Assembly: GCA_034440615.1 (NCBI GenBank)
Contig: JAOTOM010005147.1
Span: 533,501 to 597,500 of the forward strand
Direction of reading: 5' to 3'
DNA: 64,000 bases
Source: Ashinkailepas kermadecensis
Lineage: Eukaryota > Arthropoda > Thecostraca > Neolepadidae
Part shown: one piece after another, positions 1 through 10,779 of the stretch
Layout: every line of letters starts with the position of its first letter
Position numbering within the stretch: position 1 is the stretch's first letter
The notes under the pieces: model-generated
Database searches by the model: none
What the model saw: only the letters and a program-made list of their open reading frames with translations
What the model was told of the DNA's origin: nothing
Translations under genes and position numbers: made by a program

Positions 1-800
1 CTTTTGATCATTCAGAGTGATTTATGCTCATCTATTTACGATTTTACCAATGTAAAATACAGACAGTCCCAAATAGCTGTTCTCAACCTTCCCTATTTTC
101 CTCCTACGTCGCCATTGGGAACATTCTGACATTTTGACATCTTAAAAGTGTAGGTTAGACCAGTACAATTATATGGAGCTATCTGTTGAAGCCGGCCAAA
201 TAGTTTCCGGGATTCAAATTATCTACAGATTCAGGCCTAAGCGAACCCTACCGTATTAGGGTAATATGTGGTGCTCCAGATATCACGTGTAAAGTACGCT
301 TTTGAATAATTGTTTTTGACTTGATGGTAGAAGCATTTTTAGATAGCTTGATCCCCATATCACATACCCATAGGTGAAGTACGGCATTATAAGTGCGTTA
401 CGTAGAAGAGTTGCTAGTTTGTTGTAGATAGGGTGACCGACTAGCGGATGGTTGAAAATTAGACCTTATGCCTACTACATATAACATGGATGTCAAAATG
501 CTTAGGGGTCCTACCATATACATACCGAGTCCTAATGCAGCTTAGAGTAGCAATCAGTGATGTCATTGTACATACGCTAAGGGAGGCCACTAGCCTTCTC
601 AATCATTGATTTGGCCCCCGATCATGCTGAAGCTTAACCATTGGGCCCAGATACACATGGTTTTCGGGGCAGCTTCCACCACCAAAAAGGTCATTTGGGC
701 CCCCGAGCCAACTCCATAAAGTTTTTGCCCATTATCCATGGTAATGGGTACCATTACCCATGGTAATAATCCACAAACAAATCAACCTGCCAGAATATAA
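1..800. other. Unique AT-rich DNA, no gene seen
   Basis: I see no coding signal or array here. The only structure is a small imperfect inverted repeat around 744-762 (atgggta, 4-base loop, tacccat), inside a direct repeat of ccatggtaat. Runs of gggcccc near 610-705 resemble the decayed array at 39.4-41.2 kb but are too few to assign. Confidence 0.5.
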
Positions 801-1900
801 AGTAGTCTGAAAATGAGCAAGGGTTGCTAAGTTGACCGGGAGCTCTATGCTGTTCACTAGCGTCAGGCTGGAGGGAGGGATTGGATCGGAGAGAAGACCT
901 GGCTTACGGAAGAGCTCGAAGTAGCTAGGAGCCTTCGCCAGTCAGAGGCCTGACTGGGGCGGTAGAGGGCCCTGGGCTGGCCAAAATGTATCAGTTAGGG
1001 CTGGCTAGGTGCCTTATCCCATGGGTTGAACAGTGCATGAGCGTCGACCAGGTTGCATATTTTGAAGAGAAGTCCTCGTCTGGTCAGACACTTTAGAGTG
1101 AAGAGCAAACCTGATGACCTAGGCTGGAAAGAGGCCCCGATCATAGAGAGGTCCTGTGTTGGCCAGAGGCCCTGAGTTGGGGAGAGATATTTAGTCATTA
1201 AGTCGCCCTGGGTTGACCTGGGACTCTGCCAGCCAGGTTAGTCCTGACTGACAAAAGTTCATGTTGGGCTAAGTGCTCTGTGCCCTGGATTGAAGCGGGG
1301 ACCAGGTCGATCAGGGATACAGGACTGTCCTGATGTATAGCAGGGTTCTGCGTTGAGAGGGAATGGTAGCCCAGTAGTCAGGGCAGCTGCCACGTGGGCT
1401 GGCAATAAACTCCCCAGTAGTCAGGGCAGATGCCACGTGGGCTGGCAATAAACTGCAGGCCAGCTGCAGGGGTCTTGTGTCGGCCATGGATCCATGGTCG
1501 GTCCGACCAACTTGAGTATCATGAGTCGTATATTTGCCATAGTCATAAGTCAAAGAAGGGCCATGTGTTGGTGAGTCCTTGGGTGAGCGCCGAACTCTGA
1601 ATGTAGCATAGTCTATGGTATGTCTATGTCTATGATCTGTCAAGGATTCTGGTTGGGACAAGGACTGGGCCTGGGTCGAAAAGGAGCTCTGAATCTGCCA
1701 GGTGTCCAGGGTCAGACAGGGTTACGTAGGAGCTCGGGTTCGATGTGCAGGGGCATTCTGACTTCGTCAGAGTTCTGGCTTTGGCCTGACCAGATGCTCA
1801 AGGTCGGAGAGGTTGAGTTCAGTCTGCCTGTTAGCGAACATATTATAATGCACTCGCATAATGTCCTCATGCACTCGTTGTCACTACTAATTCATGAGTG
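800..1900. repeat. Degenerate repeat-rich stretch with a 43-bp tandem duplication
   Basis: The stretch is full of diverged variants of a short phrase like ccctgggttggcc, suggesting an old, decayed minisatellite with no fixed period. Inside it 1371-1456 is a clear two-copy tandem duplication of 43 bp: ccagtagtcagggcag recurs at 1371 and 1414 with one mismatch (gcagctgcc versus gcagatgcc). Short open frames on both strands have no recognisable domain and are not called. Confidence 0.5.
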
Positions 1901-2164
1901 ATCACGATTGAGTCCTTCAACATCAACCTATATATTTAATTTTCTCTATATAATACTAATATTATCTAATAATTATTTAGTGCCGGTATTAAAGGTAAAT
2001 TTTTGCTGGATAACATTGAATTTAGTACGACGTAGATTCCAATTTTGGGCAGGCTATGTAACATCACTAGCTTTTGATAGGCATGCTACGAACGTTTAGT
2101 ACGCATTGGCGCTTAAAGGTGCATATCTAACCTCTAAATAATCGGTGGATTGGATAGATAGTAC

Positions 2165-3065
2165 CTCTACTCATAACACACAGTGCGTATTTTCTGGAAT
2201 ACACAGCCCACAAGAAGGCGCGTTGAGAGAATTACCGAAAGGGGTGCTGGCATGGCACCATGCAGGGACGTTTTTGACAGCTGACACCCCACACAATACT
2301 GAACATCTTTACCGCTCGCGTTAAGGTGTGGCAACGACCTCCGAATCAGACGCACGCATGGCGTCACTCCTGCTCGTGATCTACCGTGTTCGGTACACTC
2401 CTGCTCGTGATCTACGTGTTCGCTGACACGATGACGCCGCTTTCCTGCACGGCTAACGCCTGAATACACCGCCGATTGATCACAGACGCCGCACACAGCT
2501 CTGGCCGGTTGATGTGCCGCCTGACGGATGTATATCGGGGCAATCGTGGACACGCACGCCGCATCGACACAGATTACTGAGCTAGTGATGGGGCATTACC
2601 TGGCCGCAGATACGCGGCTGCAGGGCGCACAATGCCCCGCGGACGGGGCGCGTGCCCTGCACTCAATGGGCGCTTGGTGTGGTGAGAGTGCGAGCGGCTC
2701 TGCACGGCGTCGGCTCAGGTGCAGTTCGATCAACAACTCGTCGTCCGTCCGAACAAAACCGCTAATGATGAATGCCGCAGACGCAACGCCGATCCAATCG
2801 GATCGCTTCACTTTGTCACGGTGCATAATGACGGCTGTAATGCGTGACAAACGACTGGTGATGAACTGGACGCCGCCGGCAGGCCCTGGGAGTCGGCGAG
2901 AAGCGACTCGGACTCCGCAGAGAGTCGCGGAGTCTGTGCGCACAGGCTGGGAAACGCGCGATGAGCCGTGTAACTGCTGTGTGGATGGCACTGGAATATT
3001 GGCAAGATTCTGCACAAAGGCGTGTGTGGTGTGTGTGTGACAGCGTGCCGACACACGTCGATACT
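2165..3065. other. GC/CpG-rich island, function unknown
   Basis: Base composition rises sharply relative to the AT-rich DNA before it, and CpG is frequent. Overlapping open frames on both strands (for example 2528-3040 plus and 2596-3054 minus) are what GC-rich, stop-poor DNA gives; none shows a domain. There is a 31-bp two-copy duplication with cactcctgctcgtgatctac at 2365 and 2396. It could be regulatory DNA or an untranslated exon. Confidence 0.4.
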
Positions 3066-3068
3066 GAT

Positions 3069-3250
3069 ACGTGTGCTGGCCACCACCACCACTGGTGACA
3101 GGGACTGTGCCTATTGTTTAACGTGTGCTGGCCACCACCACCACTGGTGACAGGGACTGTGCCTACTGTTTAACGTGTGCTGGCCACCACCACCACTGGT
3201 GACAGGGAGTGGGCCTCCTGTTTAACGTGTGCTCCCCACCACCACCACAA
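3069..3250. repeat. 52-bp minisatellite, about 3.5 copies
   Basis: Units start with acgtgtgctggccaccacc at 3069, 3121, 3173 and 3225, a constant 52-bp period. The copies are nearly identical, so the array is young. The last copy is partial and changed (gctccccacc). Confidence 0.9.
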
Positions 3251-3310
3251 ATAAGAAAAGGAAAAAATTTTAAATGTTCTTATGTTTGGTAATAAGAAGA
3301 CATGCTGTTT

Positions 3311-3620
3311 TCAGCTCATGCTGTAATGGTCAGTCGACTGGTCTCAACTCCTCCTGTGATAGTCAGTCGACTGATCTCAGCTCCTGCTGTAATAATGGTC
3401 AGTCGACGGGTCTCAGCTCCTTCTGAGGTGGTCGGTCGGTTGGTCTCAGCTCACTATGTAATGGTCAGTCGACTGGCCTCAGCTTCTGTCATAATGCTCA
3501 GTCGACTGGTCTCAGCTCATGCTATAATGCTCAGTCCATTGGTCTCAGCTCATGCTGTAATGTTCAGTCGACTGTGTCTCAGCTCATGTTGTAATGGTCA
3601 ATCGATTTATCTCAGGTCCG
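3311..3620. repeat. 33-bp minisatellite, about 9 copies
   Basis: The unit is ctcagctcatgctgtaatgg followed by tcagtcgactggt. Nine copies plus a fragment are visible, with one 36-bp variant and several point changes. Most units contain cagtcgactg, a perfect 10-base palindrome. The 33-bp period is divisible by three, which explains the 115-codon open frame; I do not regard it as a gene. Confidence 0.9.
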
Positions 3621-4800
3621 CGCTTCATGTAGGAACCTTGACGTCATAGGCATCGCAATATGCCGTGATTTTCGCGTCGCCTAAGCCGGCGACGCGCGCC
3701 TACGCCGCCTACGTCGCAGGCTTAAGTCCTAGGCGCCTAAGCCGCCTAAGTCGCAGTGACTCGGGCCGACTGGTGCGGCGACCGGTGCACAATCGTTAGC
3801 CCAGTCCTCGACAGCGGCGGCTTCACTGTGGCTGCCGTGGGAGTACGGCGTGGTGTAATGAGTGCTGAAGTAGAAGGCCAGACATAGCCTCGGCGTAACG
3901 CCGTCAGAGGACACGAGCGCTCCCGCGGCTGGCGAGCAGACGCTGGTGTAGCTGACCAGCGGGGGTTTTGGAAACTCATAATCAGATATTGCTCTATCGC
4001 ATAAACGTTCATGTGACTCGTGAAAGATAACTCAGTAACTCAGAAGCGTGAGCCGGTGAAGCTAATGAATGGGTGTTCCTGTAATTCACAGTGATGAATT
4101 CATGTAGTTCACAATTATATGTTCGTTTAACTCACAAATACCCTGTAGCTCACACACGAGTCCCGTAATCAACAAAAGGCCGTGGCTCACAGTGGGTTGT
4201 TCGTGCGACTTCCAGAGTGTTTCCATGTACGTGAGCCATTGTACCGCGAATATGTGCTTCCAGGGGACCAACTTTTCCAAAATGATTGCGAGCACAAAAG
4301 CATGGAAAGCGTCACTCCTGTATACTTCTGTCCCTGCATTCACGGCAATGTGGTGGTTCTTTCTGTGAATAAAATTGTGTGCGTTGTTCTCACTAAACCG
4401 AGCGTCTACATGCGACAATATTTTGTGTGTAACAAGTGGCCTGTGTCGTTTCGCGGACCAGCCAGTTCTGATGTTCGGACTGTGGTGCATTGATGGCCAA
4501 CTCAGCCGTCTTTCGCGTATGACAGGGACAGCGAGAGAGGCCGCACTGTGCCAATTAGCCACCTCTCCAGTCGGTCAGCTCGTGCCGCCGAAAAAGCCGG
4601 CGTGTTTTCCCACGAGCGCGGTGGGCGCTTTGAAGGTGTGCCGGCTGTGCCGATGCCGGCGGCCCGTCCCGTCGAGTTCGTCGTTAGTCGGCCGAGCGGC
4701 TGACAAAAAGTCGAGCTCGTCATTACAGCGGCGAGATGTGCCGACCGGAGTCGGCGGACGGCGCTCTGCATTAATGAGGGGCCGTGCGCTCGGCGCGGCC
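3621..4800. other. Spacer with weak short repeats, no gene recognised
   Basis: At 3650-3760 there are several variants of cgcctaagccgcc. At 4015-4200 variants of gtaactcacag recur irregularly, perhaps a decayed array. A 158-codon minus frame (4086-4562) and a 103-codon plus frame (4182-4493) overlap each other and show no domain. From about 4560 the DNA becomes CpG-rich and leads into the next array. Confidence 0.4.
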
Positions 4801-4807
4801 CGGCGCC

Positions 4808-6747
4808 GGCACAGTCGGCACAGTCGGCACAGTCGTCACAGTTGTCAGTCGGCCGGCACAGTCGTCACGGTCGGCACAGTCGGCACAGTCGGCAGTCGGC
4901 CGGCACAGTCGTCACGGTCGGCACAGTCGGCACAGTCGTCAGGCGGCCGGCACAGTCGGCACAGTCGTCACAGTCGTCAGGCGGCCGGCACAGTCGGCAC
5001 AGTCGTCACAGTTGTCAGTCGGCCGGCACAGTCGGCACAGTCGTCACAGTCGTCAGGCGGCCGGCACAGTCGGCACAGTCGTCACAGTTGTCAATCGGCC
5101 GGCACAGTCGTCAGTCGGCCGGCACAGTCGGCACAGTCGACACAGTCGTCAGTCGGCCCAGTCGTCAGTCGGCCGGAACAGTCGTCAGTCGGCCGGCACA
5201 GTCGTCAGTCGGCCGGAACAGTCGTCAGTCGGCCGGAACAGTCGTCAGTCGGCCGGCACAGTCGTCAGTCGGCCGGAACAGTCGTCAGTCGGCCGGCACA
5301 GTCGGCACAGTCGTCAGTCGGCCCAGTCGTCAGTCGGCCGGAACAGTCGTCAGTCGGCCGGCACAGTCGTCAGTCGGCCGGAACAGTCGTCAGTCGGCCG
5401 GCACAGTCGTCAGTCGGCCGGCACAGTCGTCAGTCGGCCGGAACAGTCGTCAGTCGGCCGGAACAGTCGTCAGTCGGCCGGCACAGTCGGCACAGTCGTC
5501 AGTCGACCGGCACAGTCGGCACAGTCGGCACAGTCGGCACAATCGGCAGTCGACCGGCACAGACGTCAGTCGGCCGGCACAGTCGACACAGTCGGCCGGC
5601 ACAGTCGTCAGTCGGCCGGCACAGTCGGCACAGTCGGCACAGTCGGCCGGCACAGTCGTCAGTCGGCCGGCACAGTCGGCAGTCGGCCGGCACAGTCGTC
5701 AGTCGGCCGGAACAGTCGTCAGTCGGCCGGCACAGTCGTCAGTCGGCCGGAACAGTCGTCAGTCGGCCGGAACAGTCGTCAGTCGGCCGGCACAGTCGGC
5801 ACAGTCGTCAGTCGACCGGCACAGTCGGCACAGTCGGCACAGTCGGCACAGTCGGCAGTCGGCCGGCTCAGTCGTCAGTCGGCCGGCACAGTCGGCACAG
5901 TCGGCCGGCACAGTCGTCAGTCGGCCTGTACAGTCGTCAGTCGGCTGGCACAGTCGTCAGTCGGCCGGCACAGTCGACACAGTCGGCCGGCACAGTCGGC
6001 AGTCGGCCGGCACAGTCGTCAGTCGGCTGGCACAGTCGTCAGTCGGCCTGTACAGTCGTCAGTCGGCCGGCACAGTCGTCAGTCGGCTGGCACAGACGTC
6101 AGTCGGCCGGCACAGTCGTCAGTCGGCCTGTACAGTCGTCAGTCGGCTGGCACAGTCGTCAGTCGGCCGGCACAGTCGACACAGTCGGCCGGCACAGTCG
6201 GCAGTCGGCCGGCACAGTCGTCAGTCGGCTGGCACAGTCGTCAGTCGGCCTGTACAGTCGTCAGTCGGCCGGCACAGTCGTCAGTCGGCTGGCACAGACG
6301 TCAGTCGGCCGGCACAGTCGTCAGTCGGCCGGCACAGTCGGCACAGTCGGCCGGCACAGTCGTCAGTCGGCCGGCACAGTCGTCAGTCGGCTGGCACAGA
6401 CGTCAGTCGGCCGGCACAGTCGTCAGTCGGCCGGCACAGTCGACACAGTCGGCCGGCACAGTCGTCAGTCGGCCGGCACAGTCGTCAGTCGGCCGGCACA
6501 GACGTCAGTCGGCCGGCACAGTCGTCAGTCGGCCGGCACAGTCGTCAGTCGGCCGGCACAGTCGTCAGTCGGCCTGTACAGTCGTCAGTCGGCCTGTACA
6601 GTCGGCAGTCGGCCGGCACAGTCGTCAGTCGGCTGGCACAGTCGTCAGTCGGCCTGTACAGTCGTCAGTCGGCCGGCACAGTCGTCAGTCGGCTGGCACA
6701 GACGTCAGTCGGCCGGCACAGTCGTCAGTCGGCCGGCACAGTCGGCA
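4808..6747. repeat. 1.9-kb minisatellite of 20-bp and 9-bp units with higher-order repeats
   Basis: The main unit is cagtcgtcagtcggccggca (20 bp, with a gaa variant), mixed with 9-bp cagtcggca or cagtcgtca units that dominate the first 350 bp. Higher-order copies are visible: blocks separated by 165 bp (5155 and 5320), about 310 bp (5497 and 5807) and 202 bp (5941 and 6143). All three plus frames are open across it (up to 826 codons, encoding runs like RHSRQSAGTVVSRPAQSSVG). Three parallel open frames show the openness comes from the unit, not from selection for a protein. Confidence 0.95.
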
Positions 6748-7400
6748 TGTGCCGGACGCAGCCGGCGGACGCCGACAAAGCGCCGCCGCCGGGCCGCATC
6801 AGCAGCCACCGTGAACTCGTCGCGCTTATTGTCATCACTCCCAGCGCACGTTTAATTAGGCCGGTGTTGTTTGTTTGATTGTAGGCGCCAATGACTGCCG
6901 GTATTTTGGCCGCCGCCGGGGTCGGTCGGCCGATGGGCGCCGCGGCGGCCACCGACCGCCGTCTTATCGACCCAGATACAGTCGGTCCCTGCGGCTGTAT
7001 TTGGGCATGACTGGCGATCGATCGGCACGAGAAGTAGCTTGATTTTTCCGCCAGCCGTCGCGCTGACAGGTAGTTATTCGACTATTTCGCCAGCACAGCG
7101 TCGTCGCTACATCTTGATTCGGCGTCGGCCGAGCGGCCTGACCCGACTCCGACCAGCCGTCTCGTTGCGTTTGCGGCATGAGCGGCGCCGTGAAACGTTT
7201 TGACGTGCGTTTAAAATGTCCCCTTGTTCGGCGTGCGTGTCGGCCGCTCGTGGCAGTCGGAGATAGTGGACAAGTGACAGGCAAGTCGGGCGCGTCGCTC
7301 TCCCGGAAGAGAGTGCCGCCGGCTCTTGTTGTGTCTCAATGGGAACACATGCTGTCGTTGGAGCACGCTGTGTTTGCTGCTGTGTTTGCTTAAGTGGGCC
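6748..7400. other. GC-rich island after the minisatellite, with homeodomain- and forkhead-like motifs
   Basis: CpG-dense DNA without a convincing gene. A TAATTA core lies at 6851-6860 and a tgtttgttt stretch at about 6867-6877, the kind of sites bound by homeodomain and forkhead factors. Open frames at 6964-7284 (minus) and 7178-7393 (plus) overlap and carry no domain. Regulatory DNA is a reasonable inference but not shown. Confidence 0.35.
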
Positions 7401-7680
7401 TGAATATGGTGTCTCTATTTAGCTGAGTATCACATGCTCTGATAGAAACCGAATGCACGCTTGGGGAAATACTATTTTGTCATTACCAGTTCTAATATCG
7501 ATATTTTCAATGCAACGACAATAGGTCACATTTCAAAGTATGCTTACATTCCTATGATGTGACATTAACAATTACCCAGGCGCATGCACACTGCTAACAA
7601 ATATAACAGAGCACAGCGAGCACGGCTCACAAAGCAGAGCTGCTGCTTACAGGCGCTGTCCCACGCGTCAGTTGAATCTG

Positions 7681-7887
7681 GAGAACACTATCATTTCAAT
7701 TCTTAGTTACCCCATGTGTTCAACTTGTATCGCAGCCCCGATGAGTCGGGAGAACACTATTATTTTAAGGCTTAGTTACACCAGGTGTTCAACTGGCAAC
7801 GAGGCTCCGATGAGTCGGGATAACAATATTATTTAATGTTTATTTACACCAGGTGTTCAACAAGTATCGCAGCCCCAATAGCTCGGC
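7681..7887. repeat. 69-bp minisatellite, 3 copies
   Basis: Copies begin with gagaacac (or gataacaa) at 7681, 7750 and 7819 and share caccaggtgttcaac and gcagccccgatgagtcgg. The copies differ by roughly 15-20%, so the array is older than its neighbours. Confidence 0.85.
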
Positions 7888-8077
7888 TGGCCTGACCGTT
7901 AGCCTGAATGGATCTCCCCTGCCCTGGCACGACCGGGTTAGAATCGTCTCACGAATCACGCGCTCGCATAGCCCCCGGCTATTAGTGTCAGATGACAGCT
8001 GCGTAATGGAGCACAATTCGAATCATGGCTCCATCATCTGACTGGATATCAACCCGACACTTGGTACGTCATATGTA

Positions 8078-8316
8078 TGTGAGCCAGTGTGTGGTCAGGC
8101 TATACTGGCTTCAGTTCGCCGGTCTATTCACGGCTGTGTGAGCCGACGTGTGTTTGGCCAGGTTATACTGTCCTCAGTTCGCCGGTCTATTCACGGCTGT
8201 GTGAGCCGACGTGTGTTTGGCCAGGTTATACTGTCCTCAGTTCGCCGGTCTATTCACGGCTGTGTGAGCCGGCGTGTGTTTGGCCAGGTTATACTGGCCT
8301 CAGTTCGCCAGCAGCG
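8078..8316. repeat. 63-bp minisatellite, about 4 copies
   Basis: Units starting tgtgagcc lie at 8078, 8137, 8200 and 8263; the first is 59 bp and the rest 63 bp. The middle copies are almost identical. Two plus frames of 91-96 codons stay open because the period is a multiple of three; no domain is seen. Confidence 0.9.
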
Positions 8317-8480
8317 TCGACTGTCACCATCTTACACCCACCATCAAGCGTCACAATATGGTAGTAAAATATGCTAACTAATTAACCAAGCCAATGCTGA
8401 CGTTATATTATACTGCGTCTTATCTACACCGGAGAACATTCGGAATTCGCAATGAGTGCACCTACAAGCCGTCCACGCGG

Positions 8481-8900
8481 TATGTGAGCTGCATCCCATG
8501 AACTGTGACGATTACCTCAGCTGAATATTCACATCTGCTGGTGTACTGTTAGCACGTGCTATGTGAGCTGCATGTCGTGAATTGTGACGATTATGTCAGC
8601 TGACTATTCACATCGACTGACGTACTGTCAGCACGTGCTTTGTGAGCTGCATACCGTGAACTGTGACGATTATGTCAGCTGACTATTCACGTCTGCTGGT
8701 GTACTGTCAGCACGTGCTATGTGAGCTGCATGCCGTGAACTGTGACGATTATGTCAGCTGACTATTCACATCTGCTGGTGTACTGTCAGCACGTGCTATG
8801 TGAGCTGCATGCCATGAACTGTGGCGATTACCTCAGCTGACTATTCACATCTGCTGACGTGCTGTCAGCTGCATGTTGTGAATTGTGACGATTATGTCAG
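8481..8900. repeat. 79-bp minisatellite, about 5.4 copies, two E-box palindromes per unit
   Basis: Units beginning tatgtgagctgcat occur at 8481, 8560, 8639 and onward every 79 bp; the last is shortened. Typical units contain gcacgtgc (CACGTG) and tcagctga (CAGCTG), both palindromic and both E-box cores. Confidence 0.9.
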
Positions 8901-9739
8901 TATATCTACATCACTATATACTATGCCACTATACCAGCTATAGCATAACATGAAGTGACATTTTCAAATCCTGCCCAATCTATATCCGTATCAACCAATT
9001 AAATCCGGATCCATGTCCGTACCAGATACAGAAGTCCATCTGCTATCCAATCCACTTTCAAAAAGGTAAAATAGTTAAAACCTGATTGGTATTAGTAATC
9101 AATAGCATGTATGCGATGCATATGATCTAATATTTTAGCGGACAAGAAAATGAAATAGTTACCCTTTAATGTGAAATGTGGATTGCAATTTACATTAACA
9201 GCATCATCTCTCACCAAGCATAACAATTCAATTCAGACCACATGTGCAGACTGGGCAGACTTCTAACCTGTACTAGCGTTTGGTGCATGGGCACGAGAAA
9301 GGCATACAAAAACAGGACAGCTACCAATGAATGGAAAAATATAAATGTACCAACATGATCTTCAAAATGAAGTATTGAAGGTATCCATCCTGCTCATATG
9401 CAAATGTGTGTCAATATCTGTAACAAAATAGGTATTTACCGAAAAATAAACCTAGGTAGTTGACAGGCTCAATGCACTGGAACACAAATGTGTCAAGCCA
9501 AACTTGCAAACAATTAATTTAGAGCATAAAACATACATAACCCTAAAGTTAGCAGTTTGCTTCAGCTGAGTGGGAATGAAATGCCTTGACATATGCCCTG
9601 CAGTACCCATCTAGGCACCTAGCTATGACGTTGCACACTCAATGAAGAACAGCAAAAGGTTGAGGTATGCACCTAGGTAGGTAGGTAGGGAGTAACTGAT
9701 GTACTTCTTACCCATGCCTCTACAACTTGCCACTTAATG
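8901..9739. other. AT-rich unique DNA, no gene seen
   Basis: No array or coding signal. Around 8970-9060 the words atccgtaccagatac and ctatccaatcc echo a similar passage at 12090-12180, perhaps two old copies of one dispersed repeat. A short taggtaggtagg run lies near 9675-9690. Confidence 0.45.
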
Positions 9740-9802
9740 AGAACTATCTTTTCGATGAGGCTTAGATCGTTCAGTGCTTGTTGCACGTAAGGCATACTTA
9801 TA

Positions 9803-9993
9803 TACAGTAGGGTTTAAAAAAAAAATATTATTGACGCTCCTTACAATGATTCAGAAGTTTGAAATTATACGTATTATATTTCGGGCACAATCCTTGGTCA
9901 CATACATTCGGGCAAGTGACATTGTACGACGCATTGAAAAATCGCCAGAATATAAATATCGTCACAAGTGAATGTTACACAAGAGCACTACCA
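9803..9993 (+). repeat. Left inverted repeat of the Penelope-like element
   Basis: Its reverse complement matches 10585-10765 at about 90% by eye, with shared segments such as gaaattatacgtatt, gtgacattgtacgacgcatt and aatgttacacaagagcacta. It is the inverted copy of the element's 3' untranslated end, placed upstream of the coding remnant. Confidence 0.85.
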
Positions 9994-10063
9994 GTCATCA
10001 GATCTTCAGTTTTCTTCAATTCAATCATCAGATCATCAGTTCAGTCATCAGATCTTCAAGTTT
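9991..10063. repeat. Short direct repeats with tcatcagatc, 3 copies
   Basis: Variants of cagtcatcagatcttcag recur three times between the left inverted repeat and the coding remnant. It is probably part of the Penelope-like element. On the minus strand the words ctgatga appear, but no hammerhead core could be completed. Confidence 0.6.
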
Positions 10064-10535
10064 AAGCGTACGTGTCGCCTGGGCGAGCACCGCCACCATA
10101 AAAGTTTACTAGTTAGGTCAGACATCTCCCAACCCCAATGCCCTGCGGGAACCCGGAGTTGTTCGGCGTGTTCAGCCGGAGTGGCTGGGATGTGTCACCT
10201 ATTTGGACTTGTGTACCGAATTAGTTGTAATATTTTCACGGATAGCTGCCAGTAGGCCACATACATTGGCGAGACAGTTTGCCCCGTTCGCCTTCGGTTC
10301 AACGAACACCTACGCGATGCAAAACAAAAACAGGACGTTCGACACACCGATGGGAGATCATTTTAGAGAAGCTCACAACAGTATCAGTATAATTTCAGCC
10401 AAAATTCCTCTCACTTTGGAGATGATTAAAATTTGCAAAGACCACCCGGAGCGCAAAATCACTGAGTCGATGTGCATTCGCAAGTTTAGACCCAAGTTAA
10501 ATAGGAACTATTCGTCCTGGCGTTTAGTGAGGTGA
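10064..10535 (+). pseudogene. GIY-YIG endonuclease domain of a Penelope-like element, broken
   Basis: The first frame reads a Cys/His-rich lead-in and then GLVYRISCN, which fits the GIY half of the domain (about 10205-10230). It meets a TAG stop at 10253-10255 and continues in the same frame as YIGETVCPVRLRFNEHLRDA (from 10262), the YIG half with its conserved Arg and the downstream His. Reading then moves to another frame near 10315-10350, which gives GDHFREAHN and ends with ITESMCIRKFRPKLNRNYSSW at 10535, matching the distal Glu and P-x-LN region of the family. One stop and one frameshift make it non-functional. The neighbouring inverted repeats and the lack of reverse transcriptase fit a truncated element. 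Confidence 0.75.
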
Positions 10536-10584
10536 ACGTGTAGCGTGTATTGTCATAGTAAATTGTATGTGTGTCAGCTATTCA

Positions 10585-10765
10585 TGGTAGTGCTCTTGTG
10601 TAACATTCACGTGTGAGGATATTTATACTCTGGCGATTTGTAAATGCGTCGTACAATGTCACTTGTTCGAATGTATGTGACCAATGGTTGTGCCCGAAAT
10701 ACAATACGTATAATTTCAAACTTCTGTATCATTGTAAGGAGTGTCAATAAAAACTACTTACTGTG
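10585..10765 (+). repeat. Right inverted repeat (3' untranslated end) of the Penelope-like element
   Basis: It starts 50 bases after the coding remnant stops and is the reverse complement of 9803-9993. It holds caataaaaac (aataaa at 10746-10751) close to its outer end, consistent with the original 3' terminus. Confidence 0.85.
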
Positions 10766-10779
10766 TAGAACTATCTTTT

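Larger units (their letters stand above)
9740..10779 (+). mobile_element. Truncated Penelope-like element between inverted terminal repeats
   Basis: About 1 kb bounded by a 13-bp direct repeat, agaactatctttt, at 9740-9752 and 10767-10779, which fits a target-site duplication. Inside are inverted repeats of roughly 180-190 bp, and between them a broken GIY-YIG endonuclease frame preceded by Cys/His-rich residues. An extra 50 bp separates the left direct repeat from the left inverted repeat. Penelope-like elements encode a reverse transcriptase followed by GIY-YIG and often integrate with a partial inverted copy at one end. Here the reverse transcriptase is missing, so this is a 5'-truncated copy. 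An aataaa at 10746-10751 near the 3' end may be its poly(A) signal. Confidence 0.75.

Noticed and set aside
1736..1747. tRNA B-box (gggttcgatgtg)
   Set aside because: No matching A-box or cloverleaf could be placed at the right distance.
4086..4562. 158-codon minus frame as a host gene
   Set aside because: It overlaps plus frames, has no domain, and lies in weakly repetitive sequence.
4375..6855. 826-codon open frame as a real SR/RS-like protein gene
   Set aside because: All three plus frames are open across the array, and the translation is nothing but the 20/9-bp unit. This is expected of a stop-free repeat.
7740..7770. Hammerhead-like core (gatgagtcggga) in the 69-bp repeat
   Set aside because: The preceding bases are cc rather than ct, and the second core and stems do not fit.
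9985..10065. Hammerhead ribozyme in the Penelope-like element (minus-strand ctgatga words)
   Set aside because: No pairing stem II followed by the required GAAA could be found; the words belong to a short direct repeat.
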